DNA of 39,241 bases, taken from an uncultured Oscillospiraceae bacterium (lineage in GTDB: Bacteria > Bacillota > Clostridia > Oscillospirales > Oscillospiraceae). The notes below the pieces were generated by a model. It did no database searches and was not told where the DNA came from. It saw only the letters and a program-made list of their open reading frames with translations. The stretch is taken from the NCBI GenBank assembly GCA_944387205.1, contig CALXDZ010000008.1:1-39241 (forward strand). Direction: 5' to 3'. A program made the position numbers and the translations under genes. Shown here in pieces: positions 26,994 through 34,818 of the stretch (positions within the stretch are counted from its first letter, which is position 1; each line of letters starts with the position of its first letter).

Positions 26994-29384
26994 TTATTTT
27001 CCCAGGCAGACCCGGGCCGCCTGAACGCTGGCCGCCGCATCCTTGACATAATAGTCTGCTCCGGCCTTTTCCGCCCAGTCGGCAGTGAGCACGGCACCCC
27101 CCACCATCACCCGGCAGTCAGGACAGCTCACCCGCAGATGGCGGATGGTCTCCTCCATGGCGGGCACGGTGGTGGTCATTAGGGCACTGAGACCACACAG
27201 CCTGGCCCCCGACTCCCGGACCGCCTCCACCACCGTCTCCGGCGGCACGTCCCGGCCCAGGTCGATGATGCGGTAGCCGTAGTTCTCCAGCACCGCCCGG
27301 ACGATGTTCTTGCCGATGTCGTGGATGTCCCCCTTGACGGTGGCAATGACGATGGGCTCCCCGTCGGGCACGCCGCCCTTGGAGGCCAGCACCTGCCGCA
27401 CCACCTCGCAGGCGGCCTTGGCCGCGTCGGCGGAGCGCATGAGCTGAGGCAGGAACAGCGTCCCCGCCTCGTACCGGCGGCCCACCTCGTCCAGAACGGG
27501 GATGATGGCCTTGTCGATCAGCTCCTGGGGCTCCATCTCCCGGAGCATCTGCTCCGCCGCCTGGGCCGCCCCCTCCGCAAGGCCGGAGAGCACCGCGTCG
27601 GTGAGGGGATCGGCGCTTTTCCTCTCCGCCGCTCTGGATGCAGATGCCGTTGCCGCCACGGCCACCGGGGCGGTGGTTCCGGCAAAGCGGTCTACATAAT
27701 TCTGTCCGCCCTCATCCCAGCCGCTGAGCAGCCGGTAAGAGCACACAGTCTCCATCATGCCCACGTCGCCCGGGTTCAAAATGGCCAGGTCCAGGCCGCT
27801 GCCCAGAGCCATGGCGTAAAAGGTCCGGTTGAGCACATCCCGCCGGGGCAGTCCGAAGGATACGTTGCTGACGCCCAGGGAGGTCTTGACCCCCATGGCG
27901 TGGACCGCGGACACCGCCGCCAGAGTGACGGCGCCGCTGTTGGGGTCGGAGCCCACGGGCATGGTGACGCAGTCCATCACCACGTCCCGCCAAGGGATGC
28001 CCAGACTGTCACACCGCTCCAGGATGCGCTGAGCAATAGCCGTGCGCCCCTGGGCTGTCTCCGGGATGCCGTTTTCGTCCAGGGTCAGACCGATGACCAC
28101 AGCGCCGTAGCGCTTCACCAGAGGCAGCACCGCCTCCAGGGACGCCGGCTCGCCGTTGACGGAGTTGACGATGGCCCGGCCATTGACCGCCCGCAGGCCC
28201 GCCTCGATAGCAGCGGGGTCCGAGGAGTCGATCTGGATGGGCAGCGTGCTTACCGACTGCACCGCCCGGATCACCCGGGGCATCATTTCCGCCTCGTCAA
28301 GGCCCGGCAGACCCACGTTCACGTCCAGGATCTGGGCCCCGTCCTCCTCCTGCTGGACGGCCTGGGCCATGATATAGTCCATATCGCCCTCCAGCAGCGC
28401 CTGCTTGAGGCGCTTTTTGCCGGTGGGGTTGAGCCGCTCGCCCACCACCACCGGGGACTTGCCCAACTCCACCTCCATCAGCCCGGAGCACACCGCGCAG
28501 GGCGTCTCCTCCGGCGCGGGGGCGGGGTGCACATAGCCCACCAGCTCCTTCACCAGGCGGATGTGCTCCGGCGTGGTGCCGCAGCAGCCGCCCACTATGG
28601 AAGCGCCCAGACGGCTCAGCTCCGCCACGCCTGCCGCAAACTCCTCCGCCGTCAGGTCATAGCCGCCCTGGGGCCGGGGCATTCCGGCGTTGGGCTTGGC
28701 CACGATGGGCAGCTTTGTCCACCGGCGCAGCTGGGAGACGATGTCCCGCAGCCGGTCGGGGCCCACGGAGCAGTTGATGCCGATGGCGTCGGCCCCCAGG
28801 GATTCCAGGGTCAGAGCCATCACCGGCACTGTGCAGCCGGTAAAAGTCCGGCCGCTCTCCTCAAAGGTCATGGTCACCAGCACTGGCAGCTCCTCTGTGA
28901 CCGTCCTGGCCGCCAGCAGGGCGGCCTTGGCCTCATAGATGTCCATGATGGTCTCGATGGCGATCAGGTCCACGCCAGCTTCCACGCCTGCCTGGATCTG
29001 CCGGGCATAGAGCTCCACCGCCCGATCAAAGGGCAGCGTTCCCAATGGCTCCAGCAGTTCCCCCAAAGGCCCCACGTCCAGCGCCACCAGGCCGTTGAAG
29101 GGTGCGGCTGCCCGCCGGGCTGCCGCCACTGATGCGGCAGTGATCTCCTCGGTGGTATAGCCGCTGCCCTCCAACTTCAAAACGCCGGCACCAAAGGTGT
29201 TTGCATAGACCACATCCGCTCCGGCCTGAAAGTAGGCCCGGTGGATCGCCTCGATCTGCTCCGGCGCCCGGATGCTCAAAAGGGCCGGGTTCTCACCGGG
29301 AGCCAGGATATCCTGAACCATGGTGCCCATGCCGCCGTCCAGCAGCACCACGCCCTCCTTCAGTCTTTTGCGGAACTCACACAT
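26994..29384 (-). CDS. metH: Cobalamin-dependent methionine synthase without reactivation domain
   Basis: MetH moves a methyl group from methyl-tetrahydrofolate to homocysteine via cobalamin. The 796-residue protein has, in order, the homocysteine/zinc domain (about 1-300; zinc Cys in GINCSVGP and GGCCGTTPEH), the folate-binding domain (about 320-580; VVGERLNPTG, VMDCVTMPVG) and the cap/B12 domain (about 600-796). The B12 His is in GDIHDIGKNIV. It stops where the S-adenosylmethionine-dependent reactivation domain of the roughly 1,227-residue E. coli enzyme would begin. Such short MetH proteins occur in anaerobes. I chose the ATG at 29384 after GGAAAGGAAAG. It lies 74 bp downstream of metF. 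Confidence 0.93.
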   Translation of the reverse strand: MCEFRKRLKEGVVLLDGGMGTMVQDILAPGENPALLSIRAPEQIEAIHRAYFQAGADVVYANTFGAGVLKLEGSGYTTEEITAASVAAARRAAAPFNGLVALDVGPLGELLEPLGTLPFDRAVELYARQIQAGVEAGVDLIAIETIMDIYEAKAALLAARTVTEELPVLVTMTFEESGRTFTGCTVPVMALTLESLGADAIGINCSVGPDRLRDIVSQLRRWTKLPIVAKPNAGMPRPQGGYDLTAEEFAAGVAELSRLGASIVGGCCGTTPEHIRLVKELVGYVHPAPAPEETPCAVCSGLMEVELGKSPVVVGERLNPTGKKRLKQALLEGDMDYIMAQAVQQEEDGAQILDVNVGLPGLDEAEMMPRVIRAVQSVSTLPIQIDSSDPAAIEAGLRAVNGRAIVNSVNGEPASLEAVLPLVKRYGAVVIGLTLDENGIPETAQGRTAIAQRILERCDSLGIPWRDVVMDCVTMPVGSDPNSGAVTLAAVSAVHAMGVKTSLGVSNVSFGLPRRDVLNRTFYAMALGSGLDLAILNPGDVGMMETVCSYRLLSGWDEGGQNYVDRFAGTTAPVAVAATASASRAAERKSADPLTDAVLSGLAEGAAQAAEQMLREMEPQELIDKAIIPVLDEVGRRYEAGTLFLPQLMRSADAAKAACEVVRQVLASKGGVPDGEPIVIATVKGDIHDIGKNIVRAVLENYGYRIIDLGRDVPPETVVEAVRESGARLCGLSALMTTTVPAMEETIRHLRVSCPDCRVMVGGAVLTADWAEKAGADYYVKDAAASVQAARVCLGK

Positions 29385-29458
29385 GCTCGTCTTTCCTTTC
29401 CTGCCGCATCCTCTCTGGAGGCGGACAAACAAAATCTCCCGCCGGAGAGGCGGCGGAT

Positions 29459-30322
29459 TCAGGCTGTCATCAAAAGGTTGTGCACCGCGTCAAAGATGCG
29501 GCCGGCAACGTCGGGGTTGTTCATGGCGTAAACGTGAATGCCGTCCACACCACTGGCCAGCAGATCCGTGATCTGATCGATGGCATAGTTGATGCCGGCA
29601 TCGTAAAGGGCCTGAGGATTGCCGTCATACCGGGCGATCATCTTGGAAAACTTAGGCGGCAGCTTGGCGCCGCACAGGCTCACCATCCGCTGGACCTGGG
29701 CGGCATTGACCACAGGCATGATTCCTGCCTCGATGGGCACCCGAATACCCTCCCGGGCGCACAGCTCCCGCATCCGGTAGAAGTCGGCGTTGTCGAAAAA
29801 GAGCTGGCTGATGAGGCCGCTGGCGCCGGCGTCCACCTTCTTTTTCAGATAGGTCACGTCGTCCTCCACCCCATCGCTGTCCGGGTGCCCCTCGGGATAG
29901 CAGGCGGCCAGGATCTCAAAGCCGCCTCGCTGGGCGATATGGGCAATAAGGTCGCTGGCGTGGAGGAACGGGGGTTCCAAAACGCCGCCCTCCACCTTGT
30001 CGCCCCGCAGGGCCAGCACACTGCGCACGCCGGCCTCCTCCAGCCGGTCCAGCATCCGGTCCACCTGCTCCAGGGAGGAGTTGATACAGGTGATGTGGGC
30101 CAGAGGAGCCACACCGCAGTTTTGAATATGTTTGACCAGGTCCACGGTCACCTGCTGCTGGATATCGCTGCCGCCGGCACCGTAGGTAACGCTGATATAG
30201 TCAGGATGCAGCCGGGCCATTTTGGACACTGCCTCATAGATACTTTTAGCGGACTGCTCCTTCTTGGGCGGGAATGCCTCCAAAGAAAAGAGCTGTCTCT
30301 TGCGAAGTTCATTGATGGGCAT
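29459..30322 (-). CDS. metF: Methylenetetrahydrofolate reductase
   Basis: MetF reduces methylene-tetrahydrofolate to the methyl form used by MetH. The 287-residue TIM-barrel protein begins FSLEAFPPKK (catalytic Glu region), then YISVTYGAGGSD, LALRGD and SQLFFDNADFY, all typical of the FAD-dependent family. It has its own promoter and AAAGGAG ribosome site and is followed by metH on the same strand, so the pair forms a methionine-methyl module. No separate MetV-like zinc partner is visible. Confidence 0.95.
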   Translation of the reverse strand: MPINELRKRQLFSLEAFPPKKEQSAKSIYEAVSKMARLHPDYISVTYGAGGSDIQQQVTVDLVKHIQNCGVAPLAHITCINSSLEQVDRMLDRLEEAGVRSVLALRGDKVEGGVLEPPFLHASDLIAHIAQRGGFEILAACYPEGHPDSDGVEDDVTYLKKKVDAGASGLISQLFFDNADFYRMRELCAREGIRVPIEAGIMPVVNAAQVQRMVSLCGAKLPPKFSKMIARYDGNPQALYDAGINYAIDQITDLLASGVDGIHVYAMNNPDVAGRIFDAVHNLLMTA

Positions 30323-30361
30323 GACGAAACTCTCCTTTTTCCTTCTGATTATGTCCGTATC

Positions 30362-30390
30362 ATTCTATCCGTTTTCCCGCCCAGTTGCAA
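30362..30390 (-). promoter_or_regulatory. metF-metH promoter
   Basis: On the minus strand TTGCAA and TAGAAT are separated by 17 bp, about 40 bp before the metF start. No S-box or cobalamin riboswitch is visible in the short leader. Confidence 0.75.
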
Positions 30391-30510
30391 GAAAAACTTT
30401 TAATTTCTTCACTAAAAAAGCGCAAACCGCAGTCGCCATTTTTGGCTGGCCGCAAAAGACGGACATCTGTTCTTCCACCATCTCACAATGCCTGCAAATA
30501 CACAAAAGAA

Positions 30511-30551
30511 ACCAGTGTCCAGCTTCCTGAAGTCAGAGGTCGGACACTGGT
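30511..30551 (-). terminator. Terminator of the sigma/anti-sigma operon
   Basis: ACCAGTGTCC and GGACACTGGT form a perfect 10-bp stem around a 21-base loop. On the minus strand it is followed by TTTCTTTTG. It lies downstream of the anti-sigma gene, with another hairpin between them. Confidence 0.65.
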
Positions 30552-30589
30552 ATTCCTTTATCGTCCTGCTGGAACCATGAGCCTCTCTG

Positions 30590-30610
30590 GCGACCGCTGT
30601 CAGCGGTCGC
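30590..30610. other. Perfect hairpin just after the anti-sigma gene
   Basis: GCGACCGC-TGTCA-GCGGTCGC is a perfect 8-bp stem. It is flanked by CCATG/CATGG, which can extend the structure. It lies within 15 bp of the anti-sigma stop on the minus-strand message, without a T run, so a 3'-end stabilising role is possible. Confidence 0.5.
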
Positions 30611-30624
30611 GCTCCCATGGTCGC

Positions 30625-31392
30625 CTATCCGCCGTGGCCATGCTGGTGGCCGTGGTCAGAGATGCTGCCGCAGGAATTGCCGCCGGCGCTTTGTCCGGCA
30701 TCTCCAGTATTGCCTGGGACGCTGCCAGCTTGCTGGCCGGAAAGCCGGTTAATCCAGTCCCGAATCTGCCGCATGGTCAGGTTCTGGATGTCCTGGGCGG
30801 TAATGGAGGGGTCCAGTGCCTGGAGTTCCAAAAACGCTTGGTACTTCCCCAGGGACAACCCGGCCTTCCGAGCCGCTGTCGCCTCCTCCATGCTTCCGCA
30901 GTGGCAGGAGACGTTTCCCAGCCCCTTCGTACAGGCTTGGGCTCCTGCCAACAGGGCCTGGCTCTTGCTCTCGTCGGCACCGGCCACCGTGATAGACACC
31001 TGAGCCTGATCCAGATAGCGCTCCATTTGGGTAGTGGTCAGGATCTGCTCCAGGGCATCGGTATAGCGCAGATACTTCACTTGTAGCGCGGAGGCCAGCG
31101 CCTCGCCGTCAGCGTTACGGCCCTCCACCTCCACCACTCGGTCAAAGCAGTTCAGAGCCAGCTCCAGCGACGGGTTCACATCCACGCTGACGGCGGCCAC
31201 CGGTGTGGTCCAGAGCAGCGCGCCGCCTGCCAGCGCCAAGAGGGTCAGACAGGCCGCCGCCAGACGCCAGACTGGTCGTGGATGCCTTTTGGCGGTCTTG
31301 CCCGCTAGGAAAGCACGAGTCCGTTCCTTCAGCGCCTCGTCGGCCCGCACTTCGTCAAAGGCTTCCCGAAGTCGCTTATCCAAGCTCCTCAC
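30625..31392 (-). CDS. RsgI-like membrane anti-sigma factor
   Basis: A 255-residue single-span protein. The N-terminal cytoplasmic part (about 1-42) would bind the sigma factor; one membrane helix follows (about 43-62). Next comes SVDVNPSLELALN, a clear hallmark of the RsgI-type anti-sigma middle domain. The outer part contains a Cys/His cluster (SCHCGSMEEA) and a helical region, then a Gly/Ser-rich tail ending HGHQHGHGG, a likely metal-binding end. It overlaps the sigma gene by 17 bp, which supports pairing with it. The signal is unknown; classical RsgI proteins sense polysaccharides through C-terminal binding domains that are absent here. Confidence 0.87.
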   Translation of the reverse strand: MRSLDKRLREAFDEVRADEALKERTRAFLAGKTAKRHPRPVWRLAAACLTLLALAGGALLWTTPVAAVSVDVNPSLELALNCFDRVVEVEGRNADGEALASALQVKYLRYTDALEQILTTTQMERYLDQAQVSITVAGADESKSQALLAGAQACTKGLGNVSCHCGSMEEATAARKAGLSLGKYQAFLELQALDPSITAQDIQNLTMRQIRDWINRLSGQQAGSVPGNTGDAGQSAGGNSCGSISDHGHQHGHGG

Positions 31393-31858
31393 CTCCCAGC
31401 TGATCCCGCAGCAGCTTCCTGGCCCGGGTCAAAAGTGTGTAGATGGTGTTCACCTTCCGGCCCAAAATCCCGCTGATCTCCACCGCTGAGTATCCCTCAT
31501 AGTAGTGCAGATACACCACATCCCTGTATTTTCCCGGCAGGGCCAGCACCGCCTCCAACACCTCCCGGTGCTCCGGGGAGATCTCCTGAGGCTGGTCCAG
31601 CAGTTCCTCCAGAGGGACGGTGGAACTGCGCAGCAGATGCCGCATCCAGTCCCGGCAGGCGTTGATGGTCACACGGATGAACCAGGCTTTCTCATGAGCC
31701 TCACTTTCAAAGGCAGTGGAGCTGAGCAGATAGCGCAAAAATACCGTCTGAAACACGTCCTCCGTGTCAGAGGGGTTTTTCAGATGCACCAGGCACAGCC
31801 GCCGCACGGTATCCGCATACCGCTCGATGACCTGGTTCATCTCCTGCTCACTCCGCAT
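31376..31858 (-). CDS. ECF-type RNA polymerase sigma factor
   Basis: A 160-residue sigma-70 family ECF factor with only regions 2 and 4. Region 2 includes NPSDTEDVFQTVFLRYL, with a flexible -10 recognition part near AWFIRVTINACRDW. Region 4 has the helix-turn-helix YSAVEISGILGRKVNTIYTLLTRARKLL. It is flanked by the anti-sigma gene downstream and the repeat-protein gene 23 bp upstream. Its regulon is unknown, but the upstream gene in the same operon is a candidate output. Confidence 0.93.
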   Translation of the reverse strand: MRSEQEMNQVIERYADTVRRLCLVHLKNPSDTEDVFQTVFLRYLLSSTAFESEAHEKAWFIRVTINACRDWMRHLLRSSTVPLEELLDQPQEISPEHREVLEAVLALPGKYRDVVYLHYYEGYSAVEISGILGRKVNTIYTLLTRARKLLRDQLGGEELG

Positions 31859-31881
31859 AGTTTCCTTCCTTTACCTCTTTT

Positions 31882-32235
31882 TCAGCAGCCTCTGCCGCCA
31901 CAGTGGCCCCGGTGCAGTCCAGTGCCGTCCTGGGGACGGAGGACTCTGCCGCCATAGTTGTCGCAGACACCATTACCGTCGGCGTCCACATAGGCGTAGC
32001 CTGCGCCCTGGTTGTCGCATGCACCATCGCCGTTGGCATCCACGTAGGCGCAGTTAGTGCCGTGGTTATCACAGATACCTTCGCCGTCTGCGTCCATATA
32101 AGCGCAGCCTGCGCCCTGGTTATTGCAGATACTGCGTCCGCTGCTCCAGCGGCCCGCCGCCCAGACACTGGTGGTCCCCAGCGCCAAAAGCAGCACCACA
32201 GTCATTACAGCGATCCATCCCTTCTTCACATTCAT
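31882..32235 (-). CDS. Secreted Asp-rich repeat protein (Ca-binding-like)
   Basis: A 117-residue exported protein. It has an N-terminal signal peptide (residues 1 to about 27, ending SVWAAG). The mature part is three 18-residue repeats of the form CAYxDADGDGxCDN (DADGEG, DANGDG, DADGNG), which look like EF-loop/dockerin or thrombospondin-3 style calcium-binding loops with paired Cys. The tail is rich in Gly and Cys/His. The ATG follows GGAGGAATG; an in-frame start 72 bp upstream would add a non-secretory extension. It heads the operon with the ECF sigma and anti-sigma genes. Its role is not known. Confidence 0.8.
   Translation of the reverse strand: MNVKKGWIAVMTVVLLLALGTTSVWAAGRWSSGRSICNNQGAGCAYMDADGEGICDNHGTNCAYVDANGDGACDNQGAGYAYVDADGNGVCDNYGGRVLRPQDGTGLHRGHCGGRGC
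31958..32119. repeat. Three 54-bp tandem repeats in the Asp-rich protein gene
   Basis: Three units of exactly 54 bp encode the three 18-residue Asp-rich repeats, with a partial fourth at the upstream end. The units have diverged, so they are under protein selection rather than freshly duplicated. Confidence 0.85.
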
Positions 32236-32348
32236 TCCTCCTGTCAGTCTAATCTGCCGCAAAAGGGCTTCACTTAAAATACGACCAGCTGGAGAGAATC
32301 CGTTCACTTAGATAAGAAAAATTTCTTTTTACTCTGCACATAAGGTTT

Positions 32349-32377
32349 ATTGTATCTCTGCCTCCCCTTATGGTCAA
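32349..32377 (-). promoter_or_regulatory. Promoter of the repeat-protein/sigma/anti-sigma operon
   Basis: On the minus strand TTGACC and TACAAT are separated by 17 bp. The -10 lies about 114 bp before the start codon, leaving a long leader. It looks like a housekeeping promoter; no ECF-type AAC motif was recognised. Confidence 0.7.
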
Positions 32378-33590
32378 GGAATTTGGAACACATGAAAAAT
32401 CTCAGCTTGGATTTGGCTGTCCAGCAGTTTTGTGCTACTGGACACAGACAGTCAAAATCTTTCAACTAGGTTGACTTTCCCGGCTTTCTAATACATAAGA
32501 GATGCATGAAAAAGCATGGGCTGTACAGCCCATGCTTTTGAGTAGTTCACCCAACAGCATCCAGCAGGAAGCCCGTTCTGCATTCTAAAGTGATGCTGCA
32601 ACGATCAAATTTCTCCATCACTCACCAAATATTACAAAAAGGCCCCATCGCATGATGTCATATTCGATATAGCAGCTTAAAGAAAAAACTATTTACCCTA
32701 GTCAAACTTATTTGCAAAGCTTTTTCAAGCAGCATAGTGGAGTCCTAAATATTCATTGAGAAGCAAGAATTTCCATAATCTTCTAAATATAATGTGTGTG
32801 GGGATGAAGTTCCTCTCAGGTGAAAGCCCAAATTGATTATTAAGCTGATGGTTTCTGTGGTATAGTATGCTTGCAGCAGTCATCAGTTTTATTTTGCCTT
32901 GGAAGACAGACATAACGAGATGTCCATCAGCAAATGCCGTTATCGATTTTGTTCTTTTGCTTAGTAATGCAAGGAACTATTCATTTCCTGTTGGCGCAGC
33001 AGTTGGAGCAATCGGCGCAATATTCGACCGTATTCTTCTATAGATCACAGATTTACGGAATTTATATTTTCTTCCCTTAGTCATTTTTTACCACTCGGAG
33101 ACAAAGGATTATCCAGCATGCTTACCTTTTGCAACACAAGATTTACTCTTCATATCTCCATTCACACCATAGGATGAGCCCGTCTGAACGATGGACATTT
33201 TCACAATTCAGACCATGTAAAAGCGTAAAGCAACCAAAGAAGCGCACTGGGCAGGACATAAAATTTCCTGTCCAGTGCGCTTCAAATCTCTCGAAATATT
33301 TTTACATACCAAGTGCTATAAAGCTGGCAGTAAGCAGGGAATTCCTTAACTAACAGCCAATATATGTCAAAGGATAGGCTATTGTGTCTCCCTTACAGAA
33401 AGACGAAAATCAGGAGCAAAAATTTATACGCCTTTTGAAGCTGTTGAGAGGATTTAGGCCGCTGCGCTCATCTTCATCACCACAATGCCGATGTGTAAAA
33501 TACCGTATCTTTCTCTGTCGAATCAACAGCTTTACAGACATTTATAAACTTATAAATGCCAACTAAAACAGGGGCAACACATAGCAGGGC
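32378..33590. other. AT-rich gene-poor island
   Basis: About 1.2 kb with clearly lower GC than the flanks and no ORF that I can assign. It holds a hairpin near 32419-32445, a perfect 30-bp palindrome (32510-32539), and a large interrupted hairpin at 33239-33283 (12-bp perfect outer stem GAAGCGCACTGG/CCAGTGCGCTTC). Two tiny ORFs are noted: 58 residues at 32867-33043 (plus) and 23 residues at 32547-32618 (minus). Neither has a convincing ribosome site. It may be the decayed remnant of a mobile element, but no transposase or integrase is recognisable. Confidence 0.55.
32510..32539. terminator. Perfect palindromic terminator-like hairpin
   Basis: Two 14-bp arms (AAAAGCATGGGCTG and its complement) are separated by TA. 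On the minus strand it continues as TTTTT, so it could end a minus-strand transcript from the AT-rich island before the sigma operon promoter. Confidence 0.65.
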
Positions 33591-33658
33591 AGCGCTTTTG
33601 CGCTGTACAAGCATTTTGCCTCAGGCCTACTCTTTGTGGAGGGCAAATTCGCTTTGCC
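33591..33658 (+). repeat. Diverged copy of the nrdD-downstream hairpin element
   Basis: The order of parts matches the spacer behind nrdD. A short hairpin (AGCGC-TTTT-GCGCT) comes first, then TACAAGCATTTTG (12 of 13 bases as at 38851). A hairpin with a TTCGC loop (GGCAAA/TTTGCC) starts 36 bases after that box, against 35 bases at the nrdD copy (loop TTCAC). The stems differ in sequence but keep pairing. Confidence 0.55.
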
Positions 33659-33710
33659 AGAGCATTTGAATCACCGGAGGGTGGAGCTACTCTTTGAACG
33701 ATGAAATCCA

Positions 33711-33749
33711 AAAAGAAAGACATCTGCTAAAAGCAGATGTCTTTCTTTT
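33711..33749. terminator. Terminator after tRNA-Arg
   Basis: An 18-bp perfect stem (AAAAGAAAGACATCTGCT with its complement) and a 3-base loop directly follow the CCA end of the tRNA on the minus strand, ending in TTTT. It works in both directions by sequence. Confidence 0.85.
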
Positions 33750-33826
33750 TGGTACGCCCGGCTGGATTCGAACCAGTGGCCTACAGAGTCGGAGTCTGTC
33801 ACTCTATCCAACTGAGCTACGGGCGC
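33750..33826 (-). tRNA. tRNA-Arg (anticodon CCG)
   Basis: A 77-nt tRNA with encoded CCA. The acceptor stem is GCGCCCG/CGGGCGT (a G-U pair at the end). The D arm is GCTC/GAGT, and the anticodon stem ACAGA/TCTGT is perfect with loop CTCCGAC, giving anticodon CCG, which reads CGG. The T arm is ACTGG-TTCGAAT-CCAGC with one A-C mismatch at its base. A strong terminator follows immediately. CGG is a frequent Arg codon in the neighbouring genes. Confidence 0.93.
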
Positions 33827-34036
33827 ATATATGGATTCACGGTGCGGTGCTCCGAAAATCGTTTTTATTGGTGCTCAAATAGACTTCTGAGCCATTTATT
33901 CAATTGCGTCTCAGGCGCAAATCTTTATTAAGAATAACACGCAAATTCCATTTTGTAAAGTACTTTCTCAAAAAAAGTCAAAAAATTTTATGTAGAAAAT
34001 CTTGAACGATTTTTTCACAAAAATAAGTCGGTTACT

Positions 34037-34077
34037 TTGTTAAAAAAATTGACAACTTCGCCTCTATACGATAAAAT
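34037..34077 (+). promoter_or_regulatory. rex promoter with overlapping Rex-like operator
   Basis: The promoter is near perfect: TTGACA (34049), a 17-bp spacer and TAAAAT (34072-34077). Overlapping the -35 is TTGTTAAAAAAATTGACAA (34037-34055), an imperfect inverted repeat very similar to the Rex site consensus TTGTTAAnnnnTTAACAA, with one mismatch and a spacer one base longer. This predicts redox-sensitive autoregulation of rex. Confidence 0.7.
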
Positions 34078-34138
34078 ATTAACAAACAAGATCGCCTGCG
34101 CTTTACGCAGCGTTGTCCATCAGAGGAGATTATTTTTT

Positions 34139-34768
34139 ATGAAAAAGCAAAACATTTCCGATGCTGTCATCCGGCGTTTGCCGCGGTATTACCGTCATCT
34201 GAATGATTTGTGTGCCAAGGGCGTGGTCCGCATTTCCTCCCACTCCCTGGGCCTTAAGATGGATATCACGGCCTCTCAGATCCGTCAGGATTTCAGCTGC
34301 TTTGGTGAATTCGGTCAGCAGGGCTACGGCTATAATGTGGAAGAGCTGCGGGCCGAGATCGGCCATATTTTGGGTGTGGATCAGGATCATCATCTAATTG
34401 TCATCGGGGTAGGCAATCTGGGCCACGCTCTGATCCAGAATTTCCGCTTTGCTCAAAGCGGCTTCACTGTGGATGCCGCTTTTGACGTCTCTCCCCAGGT
34501 GGTGGGTACTACTCTGAACAACATACCCGTCCTTCCTATGGACTCTTTGGAGGACTATGTCAAGGTCCACAAGATCGATGTGGTGGTCTTGACAGTGCCC
34601 AAAGCTGCTGTGCAGGACATCGTGGACCGTCTGACCCAGTTGGGCATCCGGGGCTTCTGGAACTTTACCAACATTGAGCTGGAGGCCAAGGACCCGGAGG
34701 TCAAAATTGAAAACATCCACTTTTCCGACAGCCTCCTGACCTTGAGCTATCGGATCGCCAACAATTAA
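34139..34768 (+). CDS. rex: Redox-sensing transcriptional repressor Rex
   Basis: Rex is a dimeric repressor that leaves DNA when NADH is high relative to NAD+ and controls fermentation genes. The 209-residue protein has an N-terminal winged helix (about 1-75, SDAVIRRLPRYYRHL, then ITASQIRQDFSCFGEFG). The Rossmann domain follows with GVGNLG at 90-95, VVVLTVPKAA, and the C-terminal dimer-swap helix. I chose the ATG after GAGGAG; an upstream in-frame TTG at 34037 lies in the operator. A terminator follows 6 bp after the stop. Confidence 0.96.
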   Translation: MKKQNISDAVIRRLPRYYRHLNDLCAKGVVRISSHSLGLKMDITASQIRQDFSCFGEFGQQGYGYNVEELRAEIGHILGVDQDHHLIVIGVGNLGHALIQNFRFAQSGFTVDAAFDVSPQVVGTTLNNIPVLPMDSLEDYVKVHKIDVVVLTVPKAAVQDIVDRLTQLGIRGFWNFTNIELEAKDPEVKIENIHFSDSLLTLSYRIANN

Positions 34769-34774
34769 AAAGAA

Positions 34775-34800
34775 AAAGGGGGAGAAACTCCCCCTTTCTT
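34775..34800 (+). terminator. Terminator after rex
   Basis: AAAGGGGGAG and CTCCCCCTTT form a 10-bp stem with an AAA loop, followed by CTTTTC. The SLH gene starts 18 bp later, so some read-through is likely. Confidence 0.8.
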
Positions 34801-34818
34801 TTCACTAAAGGAGCCTTT

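Noticed and set aside
27321..29132. 603-codon open frame on the plus strand opposite metH
   Set aside because: It is antisense to a clear MetH with complete motifs and has no family resemblance.
31848..32168. 106-residue overlapping frame with Thr-rich repeats in the Asp-rich protein gene
   Set aside because: It is the same 54-bp repeats read in another frame; the other frame has a signal peptide and a good ribosome site.
32725..32913. 62-residue minus-strand ORF, considered as a transposase remnant
   Set aside because: No catalytic motif or inverted-repeat ends are visible and it lacks a ribosome site; kept only as part of the AT-rich island.
33129..33353. 74-residue plus-strand ORF in the AT-rich island
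   Set aside because: It runs through the large hairpin at 33239-33283, has no ribosome site, and its composition is not protein-like.
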